The notes beneath the pieces are model-generated. The model made no database searches. It was not told the origin of the DNA and was given only the letters and a program-made list of their open reading frames with translations. Source: Saturnia japonica (taxonomy: Eukaryota; Arthropoda; Insecta; Lepidoptera; Saturniidae). Taken from it: DNA of 64,000 bases. Shown here piece after piece: positions 1 to 13,125 of this stretch (position 1 is its first letter; each line of letters begins with the position of its first letter). The position numbers and the translations under genes were made by a program. The stretch is taken from contig CM065321.1 in NCBI GenBank assembly GCA_033032175.1, positions 10,066,501-10,130,500 of the forward strand, in the 5' to 3' direction.

Positions 1-322
1 TCTGCAACCATTTTATTGAAGTCATATTTCTTTTGGCGCCTGTAGTAGAGGGTCAATTTAAGTGTGCTGGGCGCATCCTTTCATGTCAATGAGTTAAAAT
101 AAAATAAAAAAGCCTTTTATTTCTTGCAATTACATAAAGTTACATGCATAAATCAAGTTGAAGTAAATAATTTAGTAATAAAGAAATATGTACCTGTAAA
201 GTTTTCGAAAGTAGATTAATAATAAATGTTTTAATTTAAATGAGTAAATATTATGTAGCTAATCTCTAAAATTTAAAAAGAACTAGAACCCCTCACGTGA
301 ATGTGAAGGCGTCCTCCAGACT

Positions 323-715
323 TTATAATACGTTGTTCCCAGACATTTTTAAAGCATTGTTGGTAGTATTGTAGAAAAGCTCGACTTCATCATCACTTAC
401 AGCTTCTGTATGTGAATATACTTCTATAATATCTACTTTGAAGCCGTTTATATTTAACTTTAACAGAGCCACTCGTTCTGATACTCCATTGTAGCTTATA
501 ATATGTAGTTTGAGATATTTCTTCACAATGAATCCTACGCCAAAAAGTCCCTGTTTTTCTCCTGTATAGCAAAGCTTTCATACTCTTGGATAGAAGAACC
601 AAGACATGTATTTTCTGAAAGACAGATTAAATCGTTTTTTATATTCTTCAAAGAGTTTATCAACTCTATTAGGCGTCAATTTGTGGACAAAGTTTTCACA
701 TTGTATGTTGTCACA
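323..715 (-). pseudogene. LINE endonuclease fragment (RTE-like), decayed
   Basis: Read on the minus strand, this stretch matches the start of an apurinic-type endonuclease of an RTE-like LINE. A segment near 715-640 reads TYNVKTLST then a stop, followed by an LICLSE motif that holds the usual catalytic Glu. A second block in another frame near 526-323 includes ISYNGVSERVALLKLNINGF and continues to NNALKMSGNNV. Family knowledge places these blocks in order in the N-terminal endonuclease. Stops and at least one frameshift break the frame, and no reverse transcriptase follows, so this is a dead fragment cut at both ends. The clade is inferred from motif resemblance only. Confidence 0.6.
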
Positions 716-3700
716 TATAATACGTTTTTTATATTAGTGTGTTGTTTAGAATAAAATTTTCTGGAAGGTTGTAATCCGCTTCTCCCACGGGGACCGGCCG
801 GATTGAGAGAGTTGGAGGGGGCTGGCTTGATTGCTATGTAATTTCATTATTTGGTTGAGATATGATAAAATCGTTTCCTTGAGAGGGTTTATCGTTACTT
901 GAAATGAAGAAACTAGTTATCTCTGCTTTATTTTTCTTACTTTGTTGAATATTTTGACAATGAGTTAATTTGATTTAAATAATGTTTTCACGGTAAAATT
1001 ATTTTTTCACAATAAAAAAAAACTCATTTTATTGAATTTAAATTATTATCATCATGTTTTTGGCAACGAGGGTAAAATATTTGGAGATTTTTATTTTTTT
1101 TTAGATTTATTTAATTCATGATAGTTTAGAAGGAATAACAAGCTGATGTTACAAAATTTACCTTCTTCAAAAATGTTTAACATTGACCATTCTTGACATA
1201 TTTAACGTTTGATGGCAAGAAATGTAGCGGTACCGTACCGTCCCCGTATTGAGATGCTTTAAATTCACCGAAGCATACAACTGCATTGGAAGTACGAAAA
1301 AGTCCAGACGACTGCTTTTTACATTTTCCGATTTAGCGACTCAAAACTTTAAATGACAAAAATTATATACATATAACAGTTTACTCATGTAGGTCAGGTC
1401 TGCTCCTAGGCGTTGTCAAGTACGAGTGAAAAGAAAGGAACAGTAAACAATTTTTATATTAAAAATTAGTAATTAATATTAGTTCACTTGCCTGAATGAT
1501 CAAAATCATACTACGTCAATGAGTCTGCCCGTTGATACTGTTGTATAAATCAAGCTAAGAGTACAATAATTTATTATGATGTTATGTTATGATATTGTTT
1601 GTATAATCTTAAAGGAATACAACTTAAAAGATTTCCACTTCGCTTTGTCCGAAACAATGAAATTTACAAAAATCCAAAAATAATTGAATGACTGGATGAA
1701 TGGAACTTTTCAAAATATTATTTCAGTACTTATACAAATTTTTTTTACAGAATTTACATAGTTTTATAAATCTACTATAGTTATTAATTCTTTTCCTCTT
1801 AATAAATCCTTGTTTATTGGTTCTTTCTCTTCAAAATCGAGAAGAAGCCAATTTATAATTAAAAATATTAAGAAAAAATATTCTCTAATTTGTAAACATC
1901 GTGTCGTTGCCTATAAACTTTGTATTATATTTTTGACATAAAATATAATTATAAAACTCTTTCATAGATTCCTGTTTACTGTCATAATACAAAGGCTGTG
2001 ACCTTCCGCAATATTCTTAGCCAAAGCATTGTCAAATTGACTCAGTTAAAGTAAGTGTTTGTGGTTACGAATATTTATCATTGTAAGTGCTACTTAATCA
2101 CACTTTAATAGGCAATTACATTAAGATAACTGTTTTATTATCCACTTCTACTAACAGTTTAAATGTGGATCTTTAATGTAATAAGTTTAAAACAGAGAAA
2201 TATTGAAATTGGACGTAATTTAGCAATATTATTGTTTTAATAAGAATCTGTAATTTAATGAATGGGTAGTGGTTCGTTAGAACAGCTTTAATTTTCTTTG
2301 AGTGTTCACTTTTAGAATAGTCCGAGCATTTTTAAAGTGTTTAAAAAAATATAAAAATACCTCTTTCTCGGCAGTCGGGTAAAAAAAGAATTAATTAAGG
2401 AACATTTTTAGATAAATTTGATTGGTTCGGAAAGTAAAATTTTTCGTAATTTTTTATTTGTCTTATTTCTCATAATATTTCAATTTTCCATATATTTTTT
2501 TATTTTTCATACCTTCGTTACCTTTTTTTTTTTAAATATGGTTTTCTTCCGATGTGGGCAATGTCACCAACGTCAAGAGAAATTATTATTTATATTCATT
2601 ATGTGTTAATATGTGTGAATGTCGTTTATGTTACTAATGAACTAGTCGTTCATGTTATGATAGTCGGTGAGACCTATCGGCAATCGGCTATCTACTCAAT
2701 TTAATTTCCCGGTTGAATTAATATTTGCCGACGAATGGTTCAGGTTATTTATTGGCTTCAGGAATTTGTATATGTTTGTATCATCACCGTGATAGTAGAG
2801 AAAATTCCATAGTTGATAGCATAAGAATATTCATTTTACTACATTATTTTTACCAGACGAATTATTTCCATCTTTTATTTTAAGAAGCGTTATTTTATGT
2901 CAAATAAATAATACTTAATGTGCCTATGTAAAAAAGGTATAATCCTCGAACACTGCAAAAATATCTGGAAATTTTTTGAATCCACTGCAATCATCGAGTA
3001 TACATTCGTATATAGGTAAGATAACGCATCCCGGCTACATGGAACATTATCGGTTAAATCTTATTCAGTTTACGTAAGCAAAAGCAATTTCTAATAATAG
3101 CCTACCTAGATATTTCTATCCTTATTTTAAACGTGGTCGGTATGCTTAATCTCGAAATTTGACCTATTGTTTTTATCGATTATATTATAAGCGAACCACA
3201 TTCCGAAGGACAACAGTACTTACTGTTTTTGATATCAAGCGAATACAAGAGACAAAAGGAAGAAATCTATACACACAATATTACAAGTTTACACAATATT
3301 ACACACATTACACAATATTAAAAGTGCAAATTACAATTTGTTACCTGTATGTAGAGTACTGCAACATAATAAAATTACTGAAGATCCTTCTTGGGACTGT
3401 ATTCGTATCTGATGATAAAAGTTACTTCAAACCAATATAAGACTTCTGTTCTTTCAAATACGTTGAAAATATTTTAAAATTATTTTTCATATATCTTAGT
3501 GAGACATAAATATTATTTTTATAACATGAAATAATATAATATAATAATAATATAAAATTATCTATAGAAGAGTAATGTGCATCCAGCTATCCATATAGCT
3601 CTATGTAAACAATAATAAACCAGAATTATAATCAAAATAGTATATATAATAGCAATGACGGTGAAAAAAGAAAATTATGTATAAATAAATAGACAATTCA

Positions 3701-3804
3701 ACACGTGAATTTATATATATGACAACCTATCTGATGCCTTTTGATTATTTATACAAAATATGCATAAGTATGATAAGGTATGTAATTTAAAAATATTAAT
3801 GTCG
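716..3804. other. AT-rich spacer, no gene seen
   Basis: I see only short chance open frames and A/T runs. A motif near 2360 (GGCAGTCGGGTAAAAA) resembles the end of the TIR element at 43746-44066 and may be a stray fragment of it. Confidence 0.5.
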
Positions 3805-3975
3805 GTTTTTTCGTGATTGAGTAAGAAACATACAAATTTTCCTATTATAATATTTGTAGGATAACACTGGTTATAAGCTGTGAATGTTACCGGGATAAAA
3901 AGTACCCTATGTGTTATTCCAGGTCATACATAGACTATCTGTGTGATGAATTTCATCTAAATCCGTAACAATAAA
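3805..3975. repeat. Lepidopteran-type interspersed repeat fragment
   Basis: The segment contains phrases such as TTACCGGGATAAAAAGTA, CCTATGTGTTATTCCAGG and TTTCATCTAAATCCGT. From memory these recur in 3' tails of retroelements across Lepidoptera. There is no coding capacity. The parent family is not identified here. Confidence 0.5.
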
Positions 3976-4369
3976 TAGCATAAATTATTAATATAGTAGG
4001 TGTCATTTCAATAATCGTACTATAACAAAAACAATTAAAATGTAGGTTATTTAAAAGTTTAGACTGTAGTCCACATAAAATGCCAAGCATTTTATAGTTT
4101 ACAGTATCTAAGTATTTTCAAAGCTTCTTCCATATTTAATTAAAGGTTTCACTGGGTTATGATGAATTAACTTCGGCAGAGATAAATGACACGGAAGAAC
4201 CGAACGTCACCGTTTCATTAACAGTGAGTATATTAATAGATGAAATATTAAAATTTCAATATCATCATATTAAAGCGTAAATGTTAATGAAATGTTTAAC
4301 GTCTCAAATTAAATTAATATTTTAATGAAATTAAAGTGAAGTTTACATTATATTACATTAAAAATCCAG

Positions 4370-5140
4370 TGTGAATATTGGTGGCGTTTTGCGTGATATA
4401 GTTTGGTTTTTGTGCATTATAAGTGAAGTGGATTATAAATATAACCTGAAAGCATTCATTCTGATCCCACAAAAACTCTATCTTGTTATCTCTATCTCTA
4501 TCTTGTTAGGATACTGAAATTGTCATAAGACAGGACACTTTATTCACTTGATAATGGTAGTAATGGTCTTCATTAAAGAGGACTAGTTGCCAAGTTAGGA
4601 AGGAGAAGAAGATCCGGAAAAAACAGTGACCGCCAAGTTCGCCAACCGCCTGTTGTCGCTGTCATGACGGCCTGCAAGCCTCTCGGCAGCTGAATACGCA
4701 CTGGTTGATCCCGAAACGTGACAAACCAAAAAATAGAGACTGTGACGGATTTATCATCATGTCCTTGTTGGTCGCTTGATTACTGAATATATACCGGCTG
4801 GTCCTAGAAAACGTCACTCCTAAGCGCGTTTTTTTATCGTTTATATGTTTAGCGTTATGACCACAATCTGATGTTAAGTGTCGGTGGGACCCAAGATGGT
4901 AACTAAGCCTAGTGGAGAAACTGACTCTCAAGTGTTGCTGCCGGAATACACTTAAAGGTACTTGACGACAGATTTTCAACTTGGGGTGGTAGCTAGCCAG
5001 GTGGGCGCTAGAAAAAGCCCTACTACCATGCTATGGTTTCATCACGATGTTTTCCTTCACTGAAAGCTCAATCTCATTATTTGAACTGACGTCGATCGAC
5101 GTCAAGGCCGTATACGCTACTGCTGAGCCATGATTTCGTT
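4370..5140 (+). repeat. Dispersed repeat family R1, longest copy
   Basis: This unit recurs within the window: in reverse at 44880-45715, and as partial forward copies at 8600-8870, 14760-15060 and 55830-55975. Shared landmarks are GGTGGCGTTTTGC, a GTGAAGTGGATTATAAAT stretch, GTTTAGCGTTATGA, CCAAGATGGTAAC, GGTGGTAGCTAGCCAGG and ATCACGATGTTTTCCTTCA. No protein is visible. It could be the 3' end of a LINE or a non-autonomous element; I cannot tell which. Confidence 0.65.
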
Positions 5141-5565
5141 ACTATATGGCCGATGTTACACCCCTTTTATATTTGGGTGGTATAATGTTAGATTACTTGT
5201 GTTAATTAATTTTGTATTAATATTTTATTGATAAATATTTAAAAATTTGCTTGATTAATATAATTTTGTTAACCAATGTCACATTTAAATATATATAAAA
5301 AGTATTTGTTTTTCCAAAGCGAAAGTCATGATATTATAAGTGAAATCTATTGTTACATAATGTTCAAGATTCTTCCATAACGTAATTATTCAAGCGGACA
5401 TTAAATAAGGATCTTTACATCCGACATTTCATCTCCGGTTTCCGAGTTTGATTTTCGCGTTGTGAAGAATATTTCTAATAATGCTTTATCTAAATAAGAA
5501 ATGAACTACGATTTTGTTAAAAAAAAAATCGAATATATTTTCTACTATAATTCTTTTATATTCTT
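5141..5565. other. AT-rich spacer
   Basis: No open frame or repeat that I can support, apart from a short CCGGTTTCCGAG match near 5434 to the TIR of the element that follows. Confidence 0.4.
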
Positions 5566-6090
5566 ATGCCCGGTTTCCGAGGTACCTAATTGATTCCATA
5601 AAGATAGTTGTAGCTTAAACCAAGTTTATTTCATCATGTGTTTCTGAATACATTTCGACAACTATCTATCCAGTAAGTAGTTCAATAGAAACTCATAGTA
5701 AATGTATGTGTTCTGTTTTTACTACTGAACAAAATAAATCGTTCGTAATATAAATATAATGTAATTATTTACTTATAATAGTTAGAAGTAAAATATATTA
5801 AAATGCACCAAAGAAATTTAATTATTACCTTTTTCAATTTTACAGAAATAAAAAATTCGATAACTTTTGTTAGTCTGTCAGTCAGATATAATATCGGGTA
5901 TCTACTGTCTGTTTTTGTCACATCAGACGTCAAACAACTATCGATTAGATAAACGCTCCATTTTGCTTAGTTAAGTTTAACTGAAGTTTATCGTATGATG
6001 GTGTTCAGAAACGCAATTTGATGAGTTATTGAACCAATAGCGCTATTAAAAAGATAAACTTCAGTTAAAAGTACCACAGAAACCAGGCAT
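5566..6090. mobile_element. 525-bp TIR element (MITE)
   Basis: The ends are inverted repeats of 20 bp with three mismatches: ATGCCCGGTTTCCGAGGTAC at 5566-5585 and GTACCACAGAAACCAGGCAT at 6071-6090. A sub-terminal inverted pair (GATAGTTGT near 5603 and ACAACTATC near 5935) supports the pairing. It has no coding capacity, so it would depend on a transposase supplied elsewhere. The superfamily is not assigned. Confidence 0.6.
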
Positions 6091-7149
6091 CCAACTGCTA
6101 AATTAACTTTTTTTCAATTATCGAATATCAGGACAACGTCATACCTATATCTACTGTGATGAAACCGTAGATTTAGTTTTTATTTTCCTTTATTACTTTT
6201 GAAATTTATAAAACATTACATTAAATATAAATCAAATGCAAAATATTCATCCGGAACATGAAATTTTTCAAACTTATTAAAAAATTTAGTGAAGAAGGTA
6301 TATAAGTTTTTGAATTTTTTTTTAAATAGGTATTTTACGCATTTATATTAATTAAAGGGTTGACACAAAATAATCATGGCAGTATTAAAAGAAGTGATAC
6401 CTTTATATCTTATTCCACACATTTGCATTTATTCTAGCCTTAATATGCTAACAAGTACACAAATCACAAACACAGTAAAATATGGATTCAATTATCCTAA
6501 CACATTGTGAAAGCAATAAAAATCCAGCGCTGATAGCGCTTCCGTCTACACATTACACTTATGTCTTGTATACATTTTTTATTATTTTATAAAATTCTTA
6601 TAAACTTTCATATACTGGTATACCGATGTATATTGCTATTACCAAGTTTATATATAATTTTATACAATAAAAAAACCATAGATTTATTAATATCATCATA
6701 AAATACATCTTCAGTTGGACACAGGCCTCCCCCTATTATATCCCAGGTCAATTATAAATGTACTTCAAATACATAAGGACGGTTTTTTACTAACCTAGTA
6801 CAAGGGAACACGATGAACACCTGCACGGTCCCATTAATCCGAACGGGGATGTAAATTTATGTGCGGAAATAACACAGAGGGTTCGTTCTTTTTATGTGTG
6901 TCGTAAATAGCGCCCGTGTCGAACATTCATTTGTGTTTGCACTGCACCGATATTTCTGGAATACTCTATCTGGAATCTTTTACTCTATCTGGAATTCGAT
7001 TGACTAGCATACCCTTTGACTTTTAATGGTATTATTGGCATACAAATACTATTTGACTGCTTTTACTGTAATGTTAAATTGATGGTTCGAGTACAGCTCG
7101 CTAAATTTATTTGATGTGAAAAACATTACAGTTATGTTTTGACATATCG
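6091..7149. other. AT-rich spacer
   Basis: A short phrase near 6715-6745 (GGACACAGGCCTCCCCC) resembles a common lepidopteran LINE-tail motif. Otherwise nothing recognisable. Confidence 0.4.
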
Positions 7150-7450
7150 ATTTTTTTACCTTTTATGTACAACTAAGGTGGCAAACAAGCATACAGTCTA
7201 TCGTAACATATGGGCGTTTGTAATATACTATAGGTGTATCATAGGTAGCACTCGCGCGTTGCCCACCTTGAACACCTTTATTCCAAGGAGCTCTGAAAAC
7301 CCTAGTCACCGCAGAAATACAACACAAGGTTATTTGGCTGAAATTTTCTGTAGAGTGAAGGTATTCTACCAGTCTAGTTGCCCCAAGTATAGAGAAAGCT
7401 CCAGAGAAATTTTTCTGTGCCCAACTTCTCTTTGTTCCCATTTGCGATGA
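7150..7450 (-). repeat. LINE 3'-tail fragment, family R2
   Basis: Similar in order and phrase to 50565-50830 (same strand) and to 33395-33530 (opposite strand). Shared blocks include GGCAAACAAGCATACAG, GCGCGTTGCC, AACCTTGTGTTGTATT on the minus strand, and the word GGAGCTCTG. Two overlapping open frames of about 100 codons here are by-products of the repeat. The copy at 50830-51160 shows that the family adjoins a LINE coding tail. Confidence 0.6.
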
Positions 7451-8029
7451 AAATAAATCCTTTTATGCTATTGAAATTTGAATTTTTTTAGTAGCTTTAT
7501 ATAATTACTATAACTGTACGCGACCTCGTACACGTTAATTATAATATAAAACTTGTTAATAATAAAATATAGCCTCGCCTAAAGATAAATTAGCTTCCTC
7601 AAAGAGTCATCAGATTCGGATTAGTAGTTCCCGAGATTACCTTTTATAAACATATTACAAACTATAAACTTATCTTTTTACCTTTTAACAAGTTACTTAA
7701 TATAATTTGCTTTATTATATATTTTTAAAGCTTAATTTCGTAGCTGGTGTCAAATTCTGTCAGGGCGGTTTTGATACGTGATCTGAAAAATACTTGAATA
7801 ATTTCTAGTAGACTAATTATCTACTTTCGTAAATAAAATCTCAGTAACGATTTTACCCAATAATAATATTGCAGCTTTATAGCGGAATCCATTCAAAAAC
7901 GATTTTAAACTATAGCAATTGAATAATTAATATTATAGACGATAAATTAAAAAGACTTAATTATAATTTCACTATACTATTCAATATACCTATTAATACT
8001 GGAACATAAATAGGATAGAATAGACGAAG
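7451..8029. other. AT-rich spacer
   Basis: No gene or repeat recognised. Confidence 0.4.
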
Positions 8030-8400
8030 AAAGATGATAAAGGGACAGAGAATGGTTAGCAGCGTTTGAGATGTGCTGTTGGAGGAGAATGGGTAACATC
8101 AGTTGAATAGAAAGGTATACAAATAAGGAAGTGGTAAGAATGATGGATGAGGATAGACAGTTGTTAAGAAACATAGATAACAGAAAAGGAAAAATGATTG
8201 GTCACTTGATACAGCGCGACCAGTTCTTTAAAACAATTTTAGAAAGAAAACTTGAAAGAAAGCGAGGAAGAGGAAATCCTAGGTAACGCTCTTTTTTCAA
8301 GAAGTAAAGGATAAATCGAGAGTTGTGTCATATCAAGAAGCCAAAAGAAAAGCCGAGGATATCGATCAGGAGAACGATGAAGAAAGCAGTCTTACTCAGT
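8030..8400 (+). pseudogene. LINE ORF2 C-terminal fragment, decayed
   Basis: Read on the plus strand, this gives the tail characteristic of RTE-like LINE proteins: AFEMCCWRRMGNIS, a stop, then a block with KEVVRMMDEDRQLL, then KMIGHLIQRDQFFKTIL, then ERKRGRGNPR followed by a stop. Family knowledge matches these to the post-reverse-transcriptase region (the WRRM..IS block, the IGH..R block and the KRGRGRPR tail). In-frame stops and loss of all upstream domains make it a pseudogene. It could belong to the same broad clade as the endonuclease scrap at 323-715, but the two are not colinear (opposite strands, 7 kb apart). Confidence 0.6.
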
Positions 8401-8599
8401 ACTCCACAAATAGTTCGAAATTTTTTTTTATCCTAGAGCCATAGAGACTTTAGCTATTTTGTATCTATGCCGCGGTCATAGCGTCTTACGTCGACCTCGT
8501 CCAATTTTAAAGTTAGACGAATCGATGAAATAATATTTCTATATATATTTAAATCATTACAGGTATAAGAGTGTGTCAATAATCTCATCTATTTAAATA

Positions 8600-8870
8600 A
8601 CAATATTGTTGAAGATGGTAAAACAGTAACTAAACCTATATGAAATGGCTCTCAAATGCAGCTGCCGGAACATCCATATAGGTGCTTGGCGACCGACTTT
8701 CAACTTGATGGTAGCTAGCTAGGTGGACATTAAAAATATCCTACCATAGTCATATAGTTTCATCACGATGTTTTCGTTCATCGAAAACTAAGGCTCATAT
8801 GATTTGATTTCTTGTCGATCGAAGCGGTGTCCAAACACGCTACCACTGAGCGCCATCATGGCTTTAATTA
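8600..8870 (+). repeat. Dispersed repeat R1, partial copy
   Basis: Contains GCAGCTGCCGGAACA, GACTTTCAACTTGATGG, GTAGCTAGCTAGGTGG and ATCACGATGTTTTCG in the same order as the right half of 4370-5140. Confidence 0.6.
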
Positions 8871-10440
8871 TAACTTTCTAGTGTACTTAAATCCTTGCTT
8901 CCGCAGACGTTGTTCTGCCATATCTAGTATTTAATAGCTCGACCACAGCGCCACCTTTCGCCTTCAAGGATAGCAAAACCTTCTCCATGAAAGAAGATTA
9001 CCCACTTAATGTTGATTGATTAATCGGTGTTGGAGTTAATTAATCACATGAATACCAAAATACACTTGTATTTAAATAGATTCCATAATTTCGTGTATTT
9101 TTCATTATTCGTCATGGAATTAAAGTCAACATGATTCTGACGTTTAATTTTTATAACTAGATTAAAAGTTATTTGATAATACAATATTTAGACTTTGTAA
9201 ATTGAGTAAACTAATTTTCAAGCGACTAAACTTTATTAACAAGGCCTCGCAGCTAGCTGGATTAAGTAGAAATTAGTTGTAACAAAATTCTCCTTAAACA
9301 ATTTTCTTTTATGTTGTATATAATTTAATTAGGATCTTAATTTTTGTTAAACATCTATTTCAGATTTAAGTTCGCTTGCTTTACACTTTGTAATTTAAGA
9401 CAATGATGGAGTAAGTTATTTTTAATTAAATTGAAAGGTCAATTATTGATTCCTATTTTCATTCGTTATAATTTCTCTTAATTCTCAAGCCTATTTTTTT
9501 TGGAATCTTTTTGGAGTTTACTCCTTATGAATCGATTTTCATATAAGAAATCTGGAATGGAAATTTTCTTACTTTTAGATTTTAAAAAATCAGTCAGTCA
9601 GTCAAGTTATTTAAAAAAAAAACACCCCCAGCTGTGGAGCGGCGTAATTAACTGAGGCCCATGGTACTGTTAATAGATGATAGTTACGCTTTTGCTCTAA
9701 CCTAATTTTGAAATTAAAAATTATGACAGAGCAAGTAAGCAAAATATATATGCGTCATTTTTTTGTGTTACGTCTAGCGCTGACAGTACAAGTGGCAGTA
9801 GTACGATTGGATTAGAATGGACTTGTTCGGGGGGCTTCCAAATTTCGAAGACCCCTAAAACCAGAGATCCTAGGTCTGTTTTATTTGAGCACACTGTATA
9901 TAATATCCCGTATTAATTCCTGTGATCATTTCAAAATATGTATGAGGCTTAGTCAAACTATTCAAACTGGGATCTTCTTGCTTATATATTATAATTGTAA
10001 TAACAATATGATAACATGTTCGTAATACGTATTTAGATTTAAATAAAAAACATTTACTTGACGCCTCAAGACTTGCCAGAATAAAAATAACAAAAAAGTA
10101 AATCTTAGTACCTATGGCTTCTTAATTTAATATGCAAGTAGCTAGTATTAACCATAGGGCTACGCTTCAAGCGCAATCAAATCTTTAGCTTGGCGTTTTA
10201 CACTATTTTGAAAAAAAGAAAATTTACGTTCTAAGGTCGATTTCAATTAATTAAATTGGATTTAATTGCTTGATTTTGTCTGTATACTTATAATCGTATA
10301 AATTAATATGCGTGAAGTGAATTCTGGTAATTATTTCATTAATTTTCGATGAATTCCTTAAAACCATGTACACGTCCAAACAATTAGAAGTGGTCAGTAA
10401 TAAAGACAACAATAATTTTAAAATTAAATAAAGTTACAAA
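8871..10440. other. Spacer with small repeat scraps
   Basis: Near 8905-8970 the motifs GTTGTTCTGCC and CAGCGCCACCTTTC recur at about 13515-13580, suggesting fragments of one short repeat. The rest is AT-rich with no supported gene. Confidence 0.4.
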
Positions 10441-10449
10441 TCTAAAAAC

Positions 10450-11276
10450 CTAATAACGAGTGTGAGCTCCTCTTGCCAAAATCAAGGCTTTGAATCCTTC
10501 TCGGCATGCTTTCCACAATATTTTTAATAACGTTTTGAGGAAAGTGGTCCCACTCTTCTGCAATGACTCTTTTTAGATCCCTGGTGTTTTTGGAGCAGGT
10601 TGCACTGATCTTACCCGTCTCTTTAGAACATCCCAGACATTCTCAATTGGATTGAGGTCAGGACTTTGAGCTGGCCAATCTAAAAGACGAATACCATCTT
10701 CTTGTATGTACGCTTCCACGTCGCTAAAACGATTAGGGCCAGCATTGTCGTCTAAAAAAATGGAATCTTCCTCAAGAGCAATCAATGCTGGCTGTGCATG
10801 TGGAATTAGGACTTCCGTTATGTGCCGGTGTGCATTTACTGTTCCATTTTCTATGATCACTAATTTCGTACGCTCCGTCAAATTAATTGCTGCCCAAAAC
10901 ACAACAGAGCCTCCGCCATATGGAGTGATTTCTTCGAAACACTCTTCCGCATATAGTTCTCGTGGTTTTCATAGCACTCGCCGGCGTCGGTGCTCTTCAC
11001 ACAAAGAGATTTTAGCTTCATCAGAAAACAATACTTTGTTCCAGTCCTCCAGAATCAATGAAGCACAGTTTCGAGCAAACTGAGGTCAAGCCCGTGTTGC
11101 TCGCGGAGAAATTTAGGCCTACGGGCCAGGCGGTAACTGCTGATACTGGCAGCCAAAAGCCTCCTCCTGACCTTCCACAAGCTAACTTCTACTCCACTTA
11201 CTTCTTTAAGGCTATTCTTTAGGACTACACTTGACACTACGATTCCGCAACGCCTGACTTGCCAAAAAGCTGTCAT
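10450..11276 (-). pseudogene. Tc1-like transposase, inactivated
   Basis: A minus-strand transposase of the Tc1 family (DNA cut-and-paste, DDE type), readable in pieces. The N-terminal piece (11276-11055) carries a helix-turn-helix-like stretch ending VSLWKVRRRLL. The next block reads LFSDEAKISL, holding the first catalytic Asp. Then comes VVFWAAINL, then FLDDNAGPNR with the second Asp (the family norm is DNARPH), and DWPAQSPDLNPIENVWD with the catalytic Glu. The end reads MPRRIQSL up to a stop at 10450-10452. Defects include a TGA in place of a Trp codon near 10971 and frame changes near 10570 and 11050. Terminal inverted repeats were not found, so the element limits are open. Confidence 0.8.
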
Positions 11277-12089
11277 CTCGTGGTTCTGTTCATCGTTTTC
11301 TTCTCGAACCTGGTCTTCTTTTGACCAAACCGATCTCTTGAAATCGTTGTCAAGTCCTCTAGACAGTTGAACGACTCACAGCCGCAGAGACACAAGTTTC
11401 CGATGGATTTTCTTCAAGTAGGGCTATAATTTTACCGGCCTTTATGGCTTTATCAGTAATATTTGAAAGTAGTATTTAATGTAAAAACAAATATTAAATT
11501 GTTTAATTTGCAGAAAATATCCAAAAAGTTTAATAAATTTTAGTAATCAGCAAAAAACTGTTTCAGTAATTCGCGCCATTAGTAAAGCAATTTTACAATA
11601 ATAATAATTTTTCTTTTGTTAATTTAAAAATTTTAATTTGGAACATAAGGTATCATGCCAAGATGCTTCAAATATCATGCCAATAAACTGTCAAATTAAT
11701 AAAATCTCTTTCTTGTAATATTCATTAATGTAGAGAAAAAAATCTAAAGTGCCCATTTATTTTTTGCAAAAGGGTTTATATAAATCTATACAGAAAACGT
11801 AGGGACCTATTATAATCGAATATAATATTATCGCTCGAGTGAGACTAATCTAATGTTAATTACTTGTGGTGTAATTAATGGAGAACAAAGAGCAACAATT
11901 TATCTAAATAATTATACACTAAACTACTGTAGTTTTCTTGTAACAAGCGCCATTGGTCACGGGTGCTCGAATTACTTACAGGCTTAAATTTGATTCCAGT
12001 TGATTAGCCATTCGCTTAACAGTTATCATACATTTTGAAAATACTGAAAGCCTAGAATAGCTGATAGGATATAAATTTATTTGTAAATC
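11277..12089. other. Flank of the Tc1-like relic, AT-rich
   Basis: The first part (to about 11470) still looks like the decayed 5' coding or untranslated part of the Tc1-like element. Beyond that, only AT-rich sequence with the motif ATCATGCCA twice near 11652 and 11679. Confidence 0.35.
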
Positions 12090-12200
12090 AATACTAAAGT
12101 TATAAAGCTCAAGACGTTGTTTGTTTTTCTGAACGCGCTAATCTCGAGAACTACTAGGCAGATCTGAAAAAGTCCTTATTATATAATATATGTATATGTA
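12090..12200 (+). mobile_element. Helitron (Lep1-like) 5' fragment
   Basis: Contains AAAGTTATAAAGCTCAAGA and GAACGCGCTAATCTCGAGA followed by ACTACTAGGCAGAT, matching the 5' half of the copies at 25836-26124 and 44111-44430. The 3' end is missing. Confidence 0.55.
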
Positions 12201-13120
12201 CATGTAATATAACAAAACATGAGATTATTGATTAGTTTCTGCTACTCTCCAACTACATACCATCGACGCATTGTACAAATGCGGCAACAAAAACTACGCC
12301 GCAATCGGCGCACTCGAGTCAGTATCGTTGCAACAGTTCTGTCACGTTGACTAAACGCGTGTTTTAATAAATTATAATCCAAAGAGAATACCAGCCAACG
12401 TACCGAAACTAAATAAGAAAGATATAACTACTTTAAATAATTAGTAAGTATTGTATATTTCTTAATTTCAACATAAAATAACATAAACCACAAACTATTT
12501 CTAAAAAATCTGATATTTTATTAGCAATATAACGATTTAGATTAATTTTGAAGTTCTTTTTTTATATCTAATAATCAACCTACACATCGTACACACATTT
12601 ATTTGTTATTCGTCATTTATGTATTTTTAAGCTACATTCATAAATCTTGATCATTGATCGGGTAAAGTTTATTAGTTCTCAGTACTATTTTGTCACGCAC
12701 ACATGCGTCATTGCAAATAGTCACTACACACTACAATATTAAGATGTGGTATTCTAGGAGCTATTGTAACATAGTTCTCTAGTTTTGAAATAGGGCGGTA
12801 TGATTATAGATGCAGTGCAGCACAGACCAATCATTAATAGGGGAATGTATTGATTCACTTCTGAAAGTGGTTTTCTCCCAATGCGCACTACTGCTCTCGT
12901 CAATCGCAGGACGTCACTCCATCGGGCCTCGAGAGCGTCATAAACGTATTCTTTTGAAAGATGTTTGTTTCCACGTTAGACTTAGGTGTAAAGGCTCTAC
13001 GCAACAAGTCAGTACTAAGGTAGTCAAAGTAAGAGGTATTTTTCGACTACTGAATAAAAAGTTTCACGGTTCTAAATCACATTTAAGTAAGTCCCGGCAA
13101 TCTGTTTCCAATATAGAAAT
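12201..13120. other. Spacer with a 108-codon open frame of doubtful meaning
   Basis: An open frame at 12810-13136 (plus) has no motif I recognise. It runs into the repeat at 13126-13330, which argues against a real gene. The remainder is AT-rich. Confidence 0.35.
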
Positions 13121-13125
13121 CTCAG

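Noticed and set aside
7139..7450. Overlapping 92- and 103-codon frames on both strands
   Set aside because: Both lie within a LINE 3'-tail repeat with other copies in the window that do not keep the frames.
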